A model generated the notes under the pieces. That model saw only the letters and a program-made list of their open reading frames with translations, was not told the origin of the DNA and ran no database searches. 64,000 nucleotides of DNA from positions 22,808,306 through 22,872,305 of the forward strand of contig NC_051444.1 of assembly GCF_001649575.2 (NCBI RefSeq), written 5' to 3'. Origin of the DNA: Kryptolebias marmoratus. Taxonomy: Eukaryota; Chordata; Actinopteri; Cyprinodontiformes; Rivulidae. Shown in pieces: positions 24,901-38,500 of this stretch; the stretch's first letter is position 1; each line of letters starts with the position of its first letter. A program made the position numbers and the translations under genes.

Positions 24901-27900
24901 TTTGACACTTCAAAGTTAGACACATTAAACACACTTTGCACCATACAGATTCTCTCTCTGGATGACACACTGGAAAGCTCGTAGTTGTGTGTCACATGTA
25001 TTAAGCATGCTTGCAAACCAACCAGTCTGTATGACGTACACTGAGCCCACATCATCCTCATCACCTGACAGCTGTTGGACAGTATTTGTCCTTGAGGATT
25101 GTGTGTTAAGAGGTATTGTCACAGCTACTGTAAACTAACCTTCAAGGGCAGTAACTAAAGCCGATGCCTGCTACTAAGGTGTTTACTAATTAAATCATTA
25201 TGGAGCCAGTCGGTGACTGCTGCTGTACCTGTAACTCTAAACTCTGTCTGGAACAGCTACAGATAGGGTTGACTGGATCTAGTTTTTGGGTTGTGATCTA
25301 CAGTCAGACTTTTTAAAGTTTTACTGCTATTTAGGTTTTCCAGGAGAGATTTCTTTGTCATCGTTCTTGGAAGACTGTGAAACAAAATCACAACAAACTG
25401 CAAACTGTATTATGTAGATTACACACATATACTCACAGGCCACTTTATTAGGTACACTTGTTCAATTGCTTGTAAACACAAATAGCTAATCAGCCAATCG
25501 CATGGCAGTAACTCAATACCTCTAGGCTTGTAAACTGGTGAAGACAACTTGCTGAAGTTTAAACTGGTCATCACAAGGGAGAAGAAAGAGGATTTAAGTG
25601 ACTTTGAATGTGGTAGGGTTGTTGGTTGGTTGCCAGACGGGCTGATCTAAATATTTCAGAAAGTGCTGACCTACTGAGATTTTTACTCACAACCATCTCT
25701 ACGGTTTAAAGAAAATGGTCCATAAAAGAGAAAATATCCAGTGAGCAGCCTTTGTGTGGACAAAATGCCTTGGTAATGTCAGAGGACAATGGGCAGACTG
25801 GTTCTAAATGACAGAAAGCCGACAGTAGCTCAGACAACCAATCGTTACAAACAAAAGATGCAGAATACCAGCTCTGAACACGTCCAATCTTGAAGCAGAT
25901 GGGCTACAGCAGCTGAAGACCACCCTGGGTGCTACTCCTGCCAGCTAAGAACAGGAAGCTGAGTCTACAGCTCATTAAGACTCACCAAAATTGAACAATA
26001 AGAAATTAGAAAAACATGACATGGTCTGATGGGTCTGGATTCACTGAACTCCAATGATCTCCACGGTAACCAGATCTCAGTCTAATCGAGCACCTTTGGG
26101 ATGTGGTGGAAAAGGAGACTCATCGTGGACGTGCAGCTGATGAATCTGCAGCAACTATGAGTTGCTATCATGTCAATATGGACCAAAGTCTTTGAGGAAT
26201 GTTTCCAACACCTTGTAAAATCTATAACACAAAGAATTAAAGCAAAGGGGGGTTGACCCCAGTACTAATAAGGTCGACCTAAGAAAGTGGCCAATGATTG
26301 TCGACACCTGGACAGTATGTCAGGTCGTTTCATTGATTTGAAAATCGTAAATAAACCATCATGTACAGCCATATTTAAATGTTTTTGAATCGCTCGTCAT
26401 AGTTCCCTGAGTTTTATTAGAAATCTATGTGTATATAATATGTCTGCGTGCAAAGGCCCTAAATGATCGTTTTATAAAAATGAGTTAAACTTGATTTTGG
26501 AGCTCAGACACCTCTCTTTCCAGACCAGATCAACACGTTTTTAGCTGGTTGTAAAAAAATTGACCACCAGCTTGCCAAAGGCAATGTCAAAGAAATAAAA
26601 ATACTGACCAACTTTTGGCACATACCATAGGTTTTTTATGTTTATTTCACCTTAAGCAACAATGTTTTATTATCATTCTTTTTTTTCACGTTTTATTTAC
26701 TTCTTGTCATTTCAGTTTCATTCAGTTTTTTGTTTTGTCTCTTTAGAGCGTACCATGTTCTCAGCAAGCGGGTTTTAGCTGTCAAGGTAAGAACTCCTGT
26801 GTTTACAGGATAGTCATAGTACTTTTTTACCTGAAATTTTCGTTTTAGTGTCAACATTAGTTTGTTTTGGGTTTATTAAAGTTTGCAACCCCATATTGAA
26901 TGTCTGATTGCAGGTAATTCCTCTGGATATCACAGTGGAATTACAGAAGCAAATCATGTCTGAATTGGAAATTCTCTATAAGGTAAGTGTTGACTGTTTG
27001 TCTTTGGCAGAACAAGTAGTTTTTCTCTGAATCTTGGTGTCCTATCACACTCACAATGTTGAATTACAGTAGGTTGAACTAATAAGGTCTCATTAAACGA
27101 AGGATCGGTAAAAGTGGACACTTGTACACGTCTCTACTCAGTCAGGAAAACCCAAAAGTTTGCAATTTGCATTATTTGGATAGTGTTTAAAGATATCAGA
27201 GATAGCATGAAACTTCTAAAAGGAAAAGTAGGTTTTGACAGCACAGTGTCATCGGACAGCGTAATGATGAAAATGCTATTTTATTTACACTAACTGTCAT
27301 TTAAACAGCTGAGTACTTTTTTAAGTACAGCTGTCTGCTTTGTGAGACTTATAATGGTTTCATTGTTAATAAAATAGGTTTTAATTCACATTACACACAA
27401 ATATGACCCACCTGCCACACATTCTGAATGTTTATTCATGAGAATATATAATAGTTTGACTGTGTTCATTATCGGAGGCATCTTTAGATTTTGAAAAAAT
27501 ACTTGCAGCAGGATAACAAAATGCATAAACATCTACTTTGACTGACAAGAGAGTTTAATTTGATTGGTTATATCAGAAAACTAGTCAGATTGGTGGCTCT
27601 GTTGTGAAATGAATGTCTACAGAAACCTGAAATTCCTAAACTCCCCACTGATGTGTTTTGTCTCATTAAAATGAAAGATTTAATTATTTTAAAATGCTTT
27701 TTTAAAGAGGAGTCTTCTCCAGGATGCATCACAAACACAGTTTCACTACAATTCTATTTTATTCACGTCATTATTGAGCATAAAGAAAATCTGACGTCAG
27801 GTCTACAAAAACTGCAGTCATGCACCTTCGGTTTGAACAAATTCCTGCAAATTATTAGACGTGCTTTAATGTTTAGTCTCTGCTTTCCTTGCAGTGTGAT

Positions 27901-30900
27901 TCACCCTACATCATCACTTTCTTCGGTGCCTTTTTTGTAGAGAACAGGATATCCATATGCACAGAGTTTATGGATGGTGAGTTGTTGTTTTTTTACAGCC
28001 TTTTTTCTGCTAGCTACAGTTGCACGGAGAAGACTTGGGCGAACGGCCCGGCGTTTCTCTGCCGAGTATCCATTTACACTTCTGCAGATCAAGAGAATGT
28101 CTGATCGCTTTGAGCTGCTTAGCATGCCTGTGTGCTAAAAGCTACAAGGGCGTGATAAATCTCGACTGAAGTGCATTTGTAGGTGTGTGTGTCTCCACTG
28201 GTGTGAGATTGGGGACTGTAACGACTTGGGTGTGTGGGCATGTTTGTCAAAGTGTGTGTTAATGCAACGATTCCCTTGTTTCACACGTTCGTCTGCATGT
28301 CAGCAAAGTCTAGATAACTTTTGAGTACTTTTACTTCATGGAACTTTTCTGTCTCACTCGTCCATGATTCCTGAAATCAAGAAAAGTGTTCAATTAAATG
28401 AATGTACTGTTACTTGTGTAACATACAAGAAAGCCAAACTTTGACAAATGTAAATTCTGAAGCATATCGCGGTGATGTTTCTAGATCAAGTTAAATGTAG
28501 GAGCAGTATTGACCTGGGAGTCCCGCTTTTATTCTTTGATAGCTAGATAGCTACATTTCCAGTACATTTTTTTAGTCTCTGTGGCAAATGCTAATCTTTT
28601 TAATGTAAGGAAAAGAGCGCTTTGTCTCATTCAGGTGGATCTTTGGACGTCTATAAGCGAATTCCAGAGCATGTGCTGGGGAGGATTGCAGTGGCCGTAA
28701 GTACAATAATCTCCCTGTGAATTTTTATTTCCTGAAAAGCATTTTATTGAACGAACAGTCAGATAAAACAAATAAGAAGACAGTGACACACGTTCTATTT
28801 TGACCATTTACATCTTATTTTCAAAACTAAACCATATTTGATTTATTTTTTTTTTAATTCTCCCCCTTCCCCCTTATTTTCTACACAATTAAAACTAGCA
28901 TTTTGAGTGAAATGGCTATGCGCTCTCTTTTCCACACTCATTACTCTCCTACTTTCTTCGGCTCCTCTTTTTGTGTCGCTCTCCTTTAACTCTGTCCGTA
29001 ATCAAACAATGACAGCTATTTAGTCAGTGCAAATTTTATTTCACAGCTTTCCATCCTTTCTACTGTCACAGTGGTTAATTATCGCTGAAAGAAAAGCACC
29101 CAAGAGGGTGCGAGTGAAGCCGCACATGCCCGTTGTTGCACCACAACCTTTTAAGGCCCTTTTTTTCTTTTTTTTATTCATCTCAGTACGTTGCGTATCG
29201 ATGTTGGGTGGCAGGAGCCTTGGAAGTCGAATCGGCTCCCACATTGTGTAAATGAAGAAATCACCACAAAGCCGTGTAATGCATGTGAAAATGAATAATA
29301 GTTAAATACGTTATTATTTGGCTGTCTCACCAATCTAATTTATTTCCTTTAGAAGAAACAGAGCCTTAGTACCTGTCTCTTTCCCTAATTTTTTAGCTCA
29401 TTTGATTTTCACCGTGATTGGTTCATTTTGAAGAAAACTTTGTTTATTATTTTTACTGCCTACACAAATCTGGTCAACATAGCCATAAACTGCAATGAGT
29501 GAATGAATATTTAATTTCTGACGTAACTCTCCTTTTGTCATTTTATGAAAGGAATTGTACAATGTTTTCAGTTGACAAATTTATTTTCCTTTTTTATATT
29601 TTTTAGTGTTTTTTTTTTGGATGACGACTTAAGTCCAAATTTTTGCACTTTTTATTTACAAATTCAAGTGAGTCAAAATACTGTTGCTAACATCATCATG
29701 CATAAGTGGTAAAGAAATAGCTCTAAGGACGCTGAACCTAACAAACTGAATCAAAGGCTGCTGGACACTTTTTGATTCCTGGAGATGTTCCTCCTTTGAG
29801 GAGCTTTCTCAATCTTTGAACTTGTATAAAGCATCTTCTTCTTTAGGCGCCATTCATATGACACTGTTTTAAGGTGAAACAGGAACAGTTCTGTTGTATT
29901 TCGGCCATTCTCCTACAAGACAACATTGATCGTTTTCTCTAACACCAAAACTCTTTGAGTCCAGCTCTCAGAGGAAAAGCCTTTGGAAATGCCAAACATG
30001 GGTGTAAAATCACACACGTGCACTAAGCGGCAGTCAGTAGTTTTTTAGCTCTTGAGCAGGTAGATGAACAACAGTAACAGTGTCACATAGCAGAGCGCTG
30101 TTTGTGCTGCTCACTCTTTTCGATTAATCAGAGCTTCTGACGCAGAACATATATATGTGCTACACCGTTTCTTTGGGCAGCAGAGACGCTCTAATAATAC
30201 AGAACGAGCCTGTAGCTGTCTTCATGCTCGAGACTGAAGGGTCTGCTCGCCTGGTACAAAAATCACAGCACCAGCTAGTGGCCTGGCATGAAAACTACTG
30301 CGGGTTCAGTGTTTGTTGCGGTCTCAACTTAACGGCAATCGCAATCACAGCATTACTGTGCGAACGTGTAATGTTTTCACAGTCAGCATAGAGAAATCTG
30401 CAACGTTTTCAACAGAACGTTCCTGTCTAAATGAGGTCTTAGATTAGAGTACCCATTTTTTTGACAATGCTTGATTTATTAAGTCTTCCAGAATAAATCT
30501 GGTTTTCATTAATGGAAGAAGACAGCACTGGACTTGAACTCCAACCACTCTCCTTCATACAACACCAGAGTTACGTGTGAACCACGGCAGTAGTTTAGCA
30601 TTTAACTGGAGTGATTTGTTAGGTTTATAAAGTGTAAATGGTCTCATTGACATTTAGTTTTTCAAACACATCTCTGCAAAGTACATATAGGCCAAATTTC
30701 TTTCCCAAAGTCAAGCCACTTATATCATTTAAGGGCTGGAATATCACAAAGAGCAGAGGTTGTTGAGGACTGCTGTTTGCATCCATCCATCATCGGGGCT
30801 GTGGTGGCTTGGTGGTCAGTGCCACGGTCTTGTAATCCTGGGTCTGCAAGTTCGAGCCCAGGCTGCATCAGGAAGGGCATCCGGCGTAAAACAATCGCCA

Positions 30901-33900
30901 AATCATTCATGCGACTTTGCTCGATGTGGCAACCGCTGAAGGAGGGAGCATCTCCTCCATCCATTACAGGCTTGTTTTACATTTGTTAGCCACTGCCTGC
31001 CATCCATCATGCCTTTTTGCAAACTTTTAAAATTTAGAAGTCTTAATAAAGTCTTTGTGAGGACTCACTAAAAGGTGACAAAGCAGAGTAAACAGGGTTT
31101 CAACATGGACCTGGCGCTCTCTTAAGCTCCCAAATTTATAGTGGTGGTACACTTCAAAGTTGTGAGTTCATCATCGTGGATTTGATTGGTGTGTATTTCT
31201 TCCATGTCAGGATCAGTTACTGTATCTGTGTAGCTGCTTCACCACCTAGCATCAATATAAGCCCGAAGTTTCATTTGTCTAAATGCTACATTTGCAGGGT
31301 AAATGCTCCAAGCTGTTGAAATGTTTATCATTTTCTGATGCTTCTGTGTCTAGGTGGTGAAAGGCTTGACATATTTGTGGAGCCTGAAGATACTTCACAG
31401 AGGTGAGTAAGGTTGGTGCGTTATTAAAAAAAAAAAAAAAAAACGAGCAGAGTTGATAAAGACAAGCAGCAGAGTGCTGATGTTGCAGTTCTATCAAGCA
31501 GTTTGTCTCCACAGATGTCAAGCCTTCCAATATGCTGGTGAACACCCGAGGACAAGTCAAGCTGTGTGACTTTGGTGTCAGCACACAGGTACGCTGATTT
31601 GTTTGTATTAGAAGGAAGGGAGGGATGCAGGGCGGAGGGGAGGCGAAGCTGAACGGTTGTGTGGAGCTGCGTGACCACAGAGCTGTGCGGCCGCTGTGTT
31701 TGCGTGCGTGCATACGGTCAGCCTGTCAATCACAGCTTTCATTTTACACTCAAGACATCAGCGCCGTCCCAGGAGTCGTCTTCTCACATTAGCTCCCCCC
31801 ACTTCTATTGTTCTGCAGCCTCCAAAAAAAATCACTTGTTATAATTATGATTCTCCCTCCCCCCCCCACACACACACACACACACACTCCTCACAGCACC
31901 AAGCCTCATTGATATGTATTCAGTAGATTGGGGGAAAGCGTGGGTGGCAGACAATAGCCTTGTCATTGTGTGTGTGTGTGTGTGCGCGCGCGTCAAAGTG
32001 TGTTTTGTAATGTAATCATCAGGGACAGACCTTCACTGTTCCCCAAAATATCAACCCTGTAGAGTCTGTCTTTTCTCTCGACACACACACACACACACAC
32101 ACATCGTCCCTTCAGTGGCACAGTGCTATTTATTTATAACCTTCACTTCCTGGGCTACTCAGAGGTGAATATTACACCTTGAATCTGTAACACGTGTAGC
32201 AATGACATGCCCTGACCCCAGTTTTATTTTTAATTTTTCTGTTTATCTGTCTGGCGCACAGTCTTCCTGTCTTGCGTTCTGCAGGACATATTTTTAAAAA
32301 AAAAAAGGAGAAGAAAAGCCACGTGGGAGCAGACATTCAATATCACGGTCCTGTCGCTGATGGCGTACAGACTCACAACTGTCTCCTTGTCCTGCCCTGC
32401 TGCTGTGTGCAAGGGTTGAGTGGACCCCAAAGTTCCCACCTCACATTTCTGTCATGCACATTAAGTAATGCAGTATCACGAGATTCTTATTTTATGCTGT
32501 AGGACAACAAAGCATTCATTCTCAATCCTTTCCATATTAATATCTCTTGAACAGCTTCTGTTTTTCTGTGTCATTATTTGCACTGACGTTGTTGAATCGA
32601 ATCCACTTCCAGCTGGTGAATTCTATTGCCAAAACTTATGTGGGAACCAACGCATACATGGCGGTGAGTTATTCTTCCTTCTTATTTACTTTTACAATAA
32701 TTTTTCAGTTTTTTTTTCCTTCTTTGTGAAGATGCACGTTTGTCACACTTTGCTTACAGCCAGAAAGAATATCAGGAGAACAGTATGGGATCCACGCCGA
32801 TGTCTGGAGTGTAGGCATCTCTTTCATGGAGGTATGCAAATTTGTAAATAGCCTCGAGCTTTTCTTGGTGTTTTTGCACAGACAGGAGTAGTGGAGATGT
32901 ATGACGATGACGAGGGGAACAAAAAAAACCCAACGGTAGAAGTCAGTTTACATTTTTTGTCACTGCACATTCTGTTTTAATGTGATTAATTGTTCCGTTT
33001 TTAAGGTTGCTTGTTGCTGTGAATCTCCCATCGCTTCTCATATCATCGAACGCTTGTTTAAATGACGCCCTTTGTTTCCAAACAGCGCTTTAATTTCGGT
33101 GGAACACTTCCCTGATTCCTTGCCCTCCCGGTTACACCATCGATTCTCCATCTGTTTCTGTCCGCAGCGCACATGATTTGTGGCCCTTTCTCGCTTTCGT
33201 TTGTCAATAATGTTTAATATCATTACAATTCTAACAAAAATAGATGAGTTCGCTGTGACGCAGATATGTCAGAATCATCGACAAATTATCTGTGTAATAA
33301 AGATGGAGCTTAATAGTGTTCCTTCTGACCCCGATCTCTGTCCTTCTAGCTCTGGGTGTTTGCATTTAGCTGAGTGAAATCACACCTTATCCTACTTGTT
33401 GATCTGTTTATAATCAGGAAAATAAACTGTGTATTTTGGCTTTTTTTGTTGTTGTTTTTGCTCAACATTGTGACTTTTTTTTTACACCTCGTCTTGTTAA
33501 ATATCGCCAGCTCGCTTTATGGAAATGCTGTGCTCTTGTATATGAGCGGGCTGACAGTAAACGATCTTGAATCTTGAATTTTGTTGCCTTAAAGCTACAT
33601 TTGGCTTGAGATTAAATAATAATAATGAAAAAAAAAAAACGAAATCCAAGTGAATTGCCAAGGCGAACATCAGCCACCCCTTTCATTAAAAATAGCACGC
33701 AGACACACTTTACATAGTGACCTACAATGGTGTCCTCCATCTCTTTATCAGCCTGTCTCGTTCGCAGAAGGTGGTAATTGCTTGGAGTTTATTAACTAAT
33801 GGCTGATGTTGTTTGATGAAGATGTTTTAGCAGCGGGTTGCTTACCTCAAAGACAAAAAGGCTCAAGTTCTGCAATCCCTTTAGCCCACGTTATTTTTTT

Positions 33901-35534
33901 TTCGTTTAGTTTGGAATTTTGTGCAATTTACACTTTGGTAGTGAGAAGGCATTAATACGTTACACCATGCGTACACACCGCACTGTGCAAAAGTCTCGAG
34001 TCGCCCCTCGTTTCTTTATGTTTTACTTCCAAGACGTGAGAGTTGTTCGGAGTGATATTTCTGCAGGCTATCTGACAGGATTTGAAAGTTTTGCTTTTGA
34101 ATTTAGCTGCCTTTTTATTCCATCACAGTCCAGTACCTGACCATTTTTTAAAAGAATGTTGTTGTTTAAGTTGTTCAGGCATTAAAAAGGCTCCTAAAAT
34201 CAAGGAACAAACCTTGTTTTGATACACATAACAGACAACTTATCAAAAGTGTTACAGGCAGTTAGTCACAAAGATACAATTTGCTTCATTTACTTTAGCT
34301 GAATTTGCTGTATTAGTTTTTAAATGTTTTAAAATAAACTTTAACATTATTATGCCTTTCTTCTCCACACAGCTGGCACTCGGCATGTTCCCCTATCCAC
34401 AAGTAAGTAATTATCAAGTAAAATATATATAATTTTCTTTTTTTTCAGGCCCATTTTCAGTAGAAAATGTGCAATTACTTTGTAAAAGGCTAAAACTGTG
34501 CTTGACAGATGAGGTATAAAGTCTTCTTTGGTGCAGCTATATGTTTTTATATAAGCTGATGGATCCTACTGAAGATGCTGTATAACAGAAAAGTTTTTTT
34601 CTTTATCCACTTTGTTGCAAAATGATCTTGATCCTGACAAACTTGTCTTCAGGGTTGAAAATCCTTCGATTTGTCAGGTTGAGTTGTTTACATGCAACTT
34701 TCAATGTACAGATCTATCGTTTGGGCCCATTTTTTTTCGCCCTGATTACAGTAAATTAAAATCCTCCTCAAATGTAATTGCTGACTACAGAAGTGACTTC
34801 CCAATCCCATCAAGTCTTAATTAGTACTTTAAGATGGGTTTATCTGGCTAATCCCTCTCGGAGCACTCGGAATCTGGTCACCTCATGCTACCTCCCGTCT
34901 GCCCGCCTGCGCCGATTCTGAAAGGGACGATTTACGTTCAGACTTTATTGTGTCACCATCAGTTCCTGCAGATCTTAGTGCCAAACGCAGTAATTTTACC
35001 AGTCGTGCACTTATTGTCGATTTCTTCTGTTTAACTTTCTAGTAGTCGTATACACATTTGAGCTGTTTCTTCAGTAAAATAAAAAATTTAAAGTTGTTTG
35101 AAATATGCTGTCTGCTCAAGGTGTGCCTTGGTGATCCTTTTCGAGGAACCGAATACACAACTTATAGAACTGCAGGGTTCCTAAGGGATTTTTAAAGTCT
35201 CAGCTCTTATGCATTAGAAGTGTTTATTTGCAGTTCCTGGTGTATTTCATGTTGATGTCTGTCACCGTAGTTTAAATCCTATAAGGTCTTTTTCAGACGT
35301 GCACTTTTTTCTGTTAATCTGGCTGATCTTAAAGTGGGACTTTCAGAGTGTCTGAATGAGCACTCGGGTAATTTCCTGCGATAAATCTCAACAGCGTCCT
35401 TGCTCGATCGGGTCCAGTGACATTTATTTACCACTTTGAGCAGCAACAGATACAATAACGGATGGGCGTGCACAGTTACAGAAAGACTTCATTTGTCAAA
35501 CAGGGTGTGTCTCAGAAGAATCTGACTTATCATA

Positions 35535-35574
<40 letters not shown>

Positions 35575-38500
35575 TGTGTGTGTATATGAAACACGATCTA
35601 AACGCGATCTTAAGCTTGAACAGAAGAACGTAGCTGAATGTTAGCTCCAGTGTTTTCCTGTCACAGTTTATCATTAACTGTGGAACCACAAATAGTTTAC
35701 ATTTGTTATCAGGTCTGACTAATCATTTTCATTCACCAAACAAAAGTCTGATTAAAGCAACACAAATGTCATGTTTTCACATTGATTTTCACTGTTTGAT
35801 TGATGTATGACATCAATAAAAACATAAAACTTCCAAAAGGATAAATACGTTTTATAGACATTGTGTAAGTTTAACTAGTAATTATTTGGTCTGTGTTAAC
35901 AAAATATCTCATGAATCACTGGACAGATCTGAATGAAACTTTCTGCTAAACTTGAGCTAAAATGTGACGTGGTTGTAGCTGAGAGTCATTCCCAACACAT
36001 ACTCTGAGCTCTGACAGATCACAGGAGATAAGGCACAATGTCAACTTTAGCATTTAACCAAAAGCGCCGTAACACTTTTCATCATAGGATGATCTCAGTT
36101 GCAGGAATCCTATTCCTTTAATTTAATGTTTTTATATTTTTTATGAAGCTTATATAAATCATTTGGACATTATACTATTAAAACAATATAAAAAATGCAC
36201 GAGACGGTGAAGTCAATCACCCGATATGTGATCATTATCAACTAAAATGTAATAACTGTGACAGCCCATCTGCACCTGCAGCTTTTATTTCACGGGAAGC
36301 ACGGGAATGTCAGTCGATACACGTTTATCTCAAGCTGATATCAAGTACGCACGTTATTAGAAGAAATTTTAAACTGATACTTGAAGACAGAGTTCTCCTT
36401 CAGCCTAAATGTGTTTGGGGGGACATTTTGAGTTCACTCCACCCGCCAGCTGTATTTCTCACACAACTTTGTTTATAAAGAAAGTTAATCTTGTTAGTTT
36501 TACGACTACAGTACATGAAGGCTTTTATGTTCTACCTTTACGTGACTTGTTGTCCAGATGACTCGACACACGGCGGCTGTCTGAATTAAGCAACAAGTAC
36601 CGTTAACATAAGTTTGACCAACAGCTGAATGTTGCTCTTCTAAAATCCTTACACTTAAACTGCAAAACAGCTGAAACACTGAGTTCCTTTAAATCAAGGC
36701 TAAAAACCCACCTGTTTAGTTACTTTTGAACCACAATAAATGGAACATTGACCAACAAATTTGATGTGTACCGGTATCTCAGTTGGTGACTGTATGTTAT
36801 TGTTTTTATGACTTTCTAATTTTGTTTTTATGATGTATATCAGCGGTCCCCGACCTTTTTACCTCCACGGACCGGTTCGTTATCAGAATTTTCAGTATTT
36901 TCAGACCCGTCCTTTGAAGGTGTGGTGATTAAATATAACAAGCCAGTGGCATGAAAACATAATAAATGTAAATCCAACGTGTCCTCTCAGCTTTGTTAGC
37001 TGCGTCCTGGTGTTGAGTTATCAACATGAATAACAGCCTCTCCTCCCCCTGATGTTCTCTGGTCAATATGGCGATGTTTAAACTTTAGAATAAGATACAC
37101 CACAAGTGAACGAAGAATACAACTCACCATAACGCTGAATCACTGGGAGCCCTGTGCCTGTTCCTCAGTAACCAGACGGTCCCATCTAGGGCTTCCAGAG
37201 ACCTTTGTTTTTTACTAATTTTGCTACGTTGTGGGTTTGTTTTTAGCGGTAACGTATCACGTGACCAAGATAAGCTTTTAACACCATCAAGAGTGAGTCA
37301 TAGATGGATGGAGTGGAGAGAATCTGATCATTGTTTCAAAATAAAAATGTCGTTCAGACTCCGAAAATAAAAAAACGGAAATACTGTAAGTTAATTATTT
37401 TTTCTGTGCGGCCCGGTACCAAATGACCCATGGACCGGTACCGGTCCACAGCCCGGGGATTGGGGACCTCTGATGTAAAGCACTTTGAAATGCCATGTGC
37501 TGAAATGTGCTGTACAAATAAACTTGACTTGACTTCAAGCACCTGACCAAACCATTATTGTTCAGTATCTGATGGCTAATGGAACAAAAGCCATAAATGG
37601 CATTTATTATGTGCTGAGTCAACGCCACACATCTGTTGGCTTGCTTCTGTGGCCTGTGAGGCTGATTAGTGATGCATTTGTTTGTGTCAGTTCCTAAACC
37701 TTGAAGTAACAGTGAAGGCAAGTGTGCAACAAAGCGAGGTATGTTCGTACAGCTCTTTAACCGGATAATTACGTCCTGTAGACGTCGGAATAATCAATTT
37801 GCGAGTTTGCATGAGTGCAGGGTGCATTTGTGACTTCAGCCACGGGCTTGGCTGATTTCGATCAGCTGTTCCTCCTTCTCACTTACAGCCCTCGCAGTGA
37901 CGTTCGCCCTCATTTATTCGAAACGGACAAAAATTAGGAACACCTTTTCAGCCGCTTTGGCTCTCGCACACTTTTCTTTTATCGTGGCGTTAATTTCCCC
38001 CCTAACTCCATCTGGCACTGTAGACCGTTCACCTGCAGGCTGTAGCAGAACTATGTGGCGAGAGTACTTGGATCCAGCTCGTCAAGCGCAGCCAGCCAAA
38101 GTCCTCGGGCCTGAGCTGTCATCTTTTTCATATGCTGGCACAGCTGTCTCTGCGAGAAAAAAAATAAATAAATAAAAAATCCTGCTACTTCAAAGAACAA
38201 ATTCCAGTACTTTCTCAGTAGTCTGAGAAAGTTGGTTAAAATAAGAAAGAGAGAAATTTGGAGTGGATCTCTCAGACATCTGCATTCCTGCTGCAGGCTT
38301 GTCAGATATACTGGATGAGTTGTTAAAGTCGAATTTAGCTTTGAGGTGTTCATAATTCGCACTTTTCGCAGACAGACGAGATTGTGTTTAGGTTTGTGTC
38401 ACTCATATTTTAAAACGTTGAGGAGCTGTGTGTGCGCTTTCCATTTGCTTTTGTTTGTAGCTTCTGTTTAGTCGGCACATAATCTCATTCATTCCTTTAT

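Larger units (their letters stand above)
18931..26746 (+). other. map2k5: map2k5 intron 8: transposon-rich intron
   Basis: 7816 bp. Holds two Tc1-like copies (21880-22858; 25430-26302) and two SINE-like fragments. 18960-21470 is AT-rich with nothing recognised. 23270-23690 is more GC-rich and 24360-24480 looks conserved. Confidence 0.6.
28697..31353 (+). other. map2k5: map2k5 intron 12: SINE and miniature-element debris
   Basis: 2657 bp. Holds a possible DNA miniature element (29840-30445), a tRNA-like fragment on the minus strand (30500-30590) and a tRNA-derived SINE (30794-30999). 28740-29830 shows nothing recognised. Confidence 0.6.
31589..32612 (+). other. map2k5: map2k5 intron 14 with alternating purine-pyrimidine tracts
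   Basis: 1024 bp. Three dinucleotide tracts sit within 240 bp: (CA)n 31867-31887, (TG)n(CG)n 31967-31992 and (CA)n 32081-32103. No gene or transposon. Confidence 0.7.

Noticed and set aside
25430..26302. Active Tc1 transposase gene
   Set aside because: Terminal repeats survive, but the frame is broken by indels and part of the catalytic region is missing.
30531..30858. Possible tRNA genes
   Set aside because: A- and B-boxes exist but acceptor and anticodon stems do not form; these are SINE heads.
31279..31713. 144-codon antisense stretch across exons 13-14
   Set aside because: It is the shadow of the map2k5 kinase exons on the other strand.
33530..33585. LINE 3' end in intron 16
   Set aside because: Only a short tandem 'cttgaat'-like tail is present; too little to classify.
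34373..34402. Exon 17 as a spurious short exon
   Set aside because: Kept after checking: acceptor, donor, frame and the LALGxFPYPQ match to MEK5 all agree.
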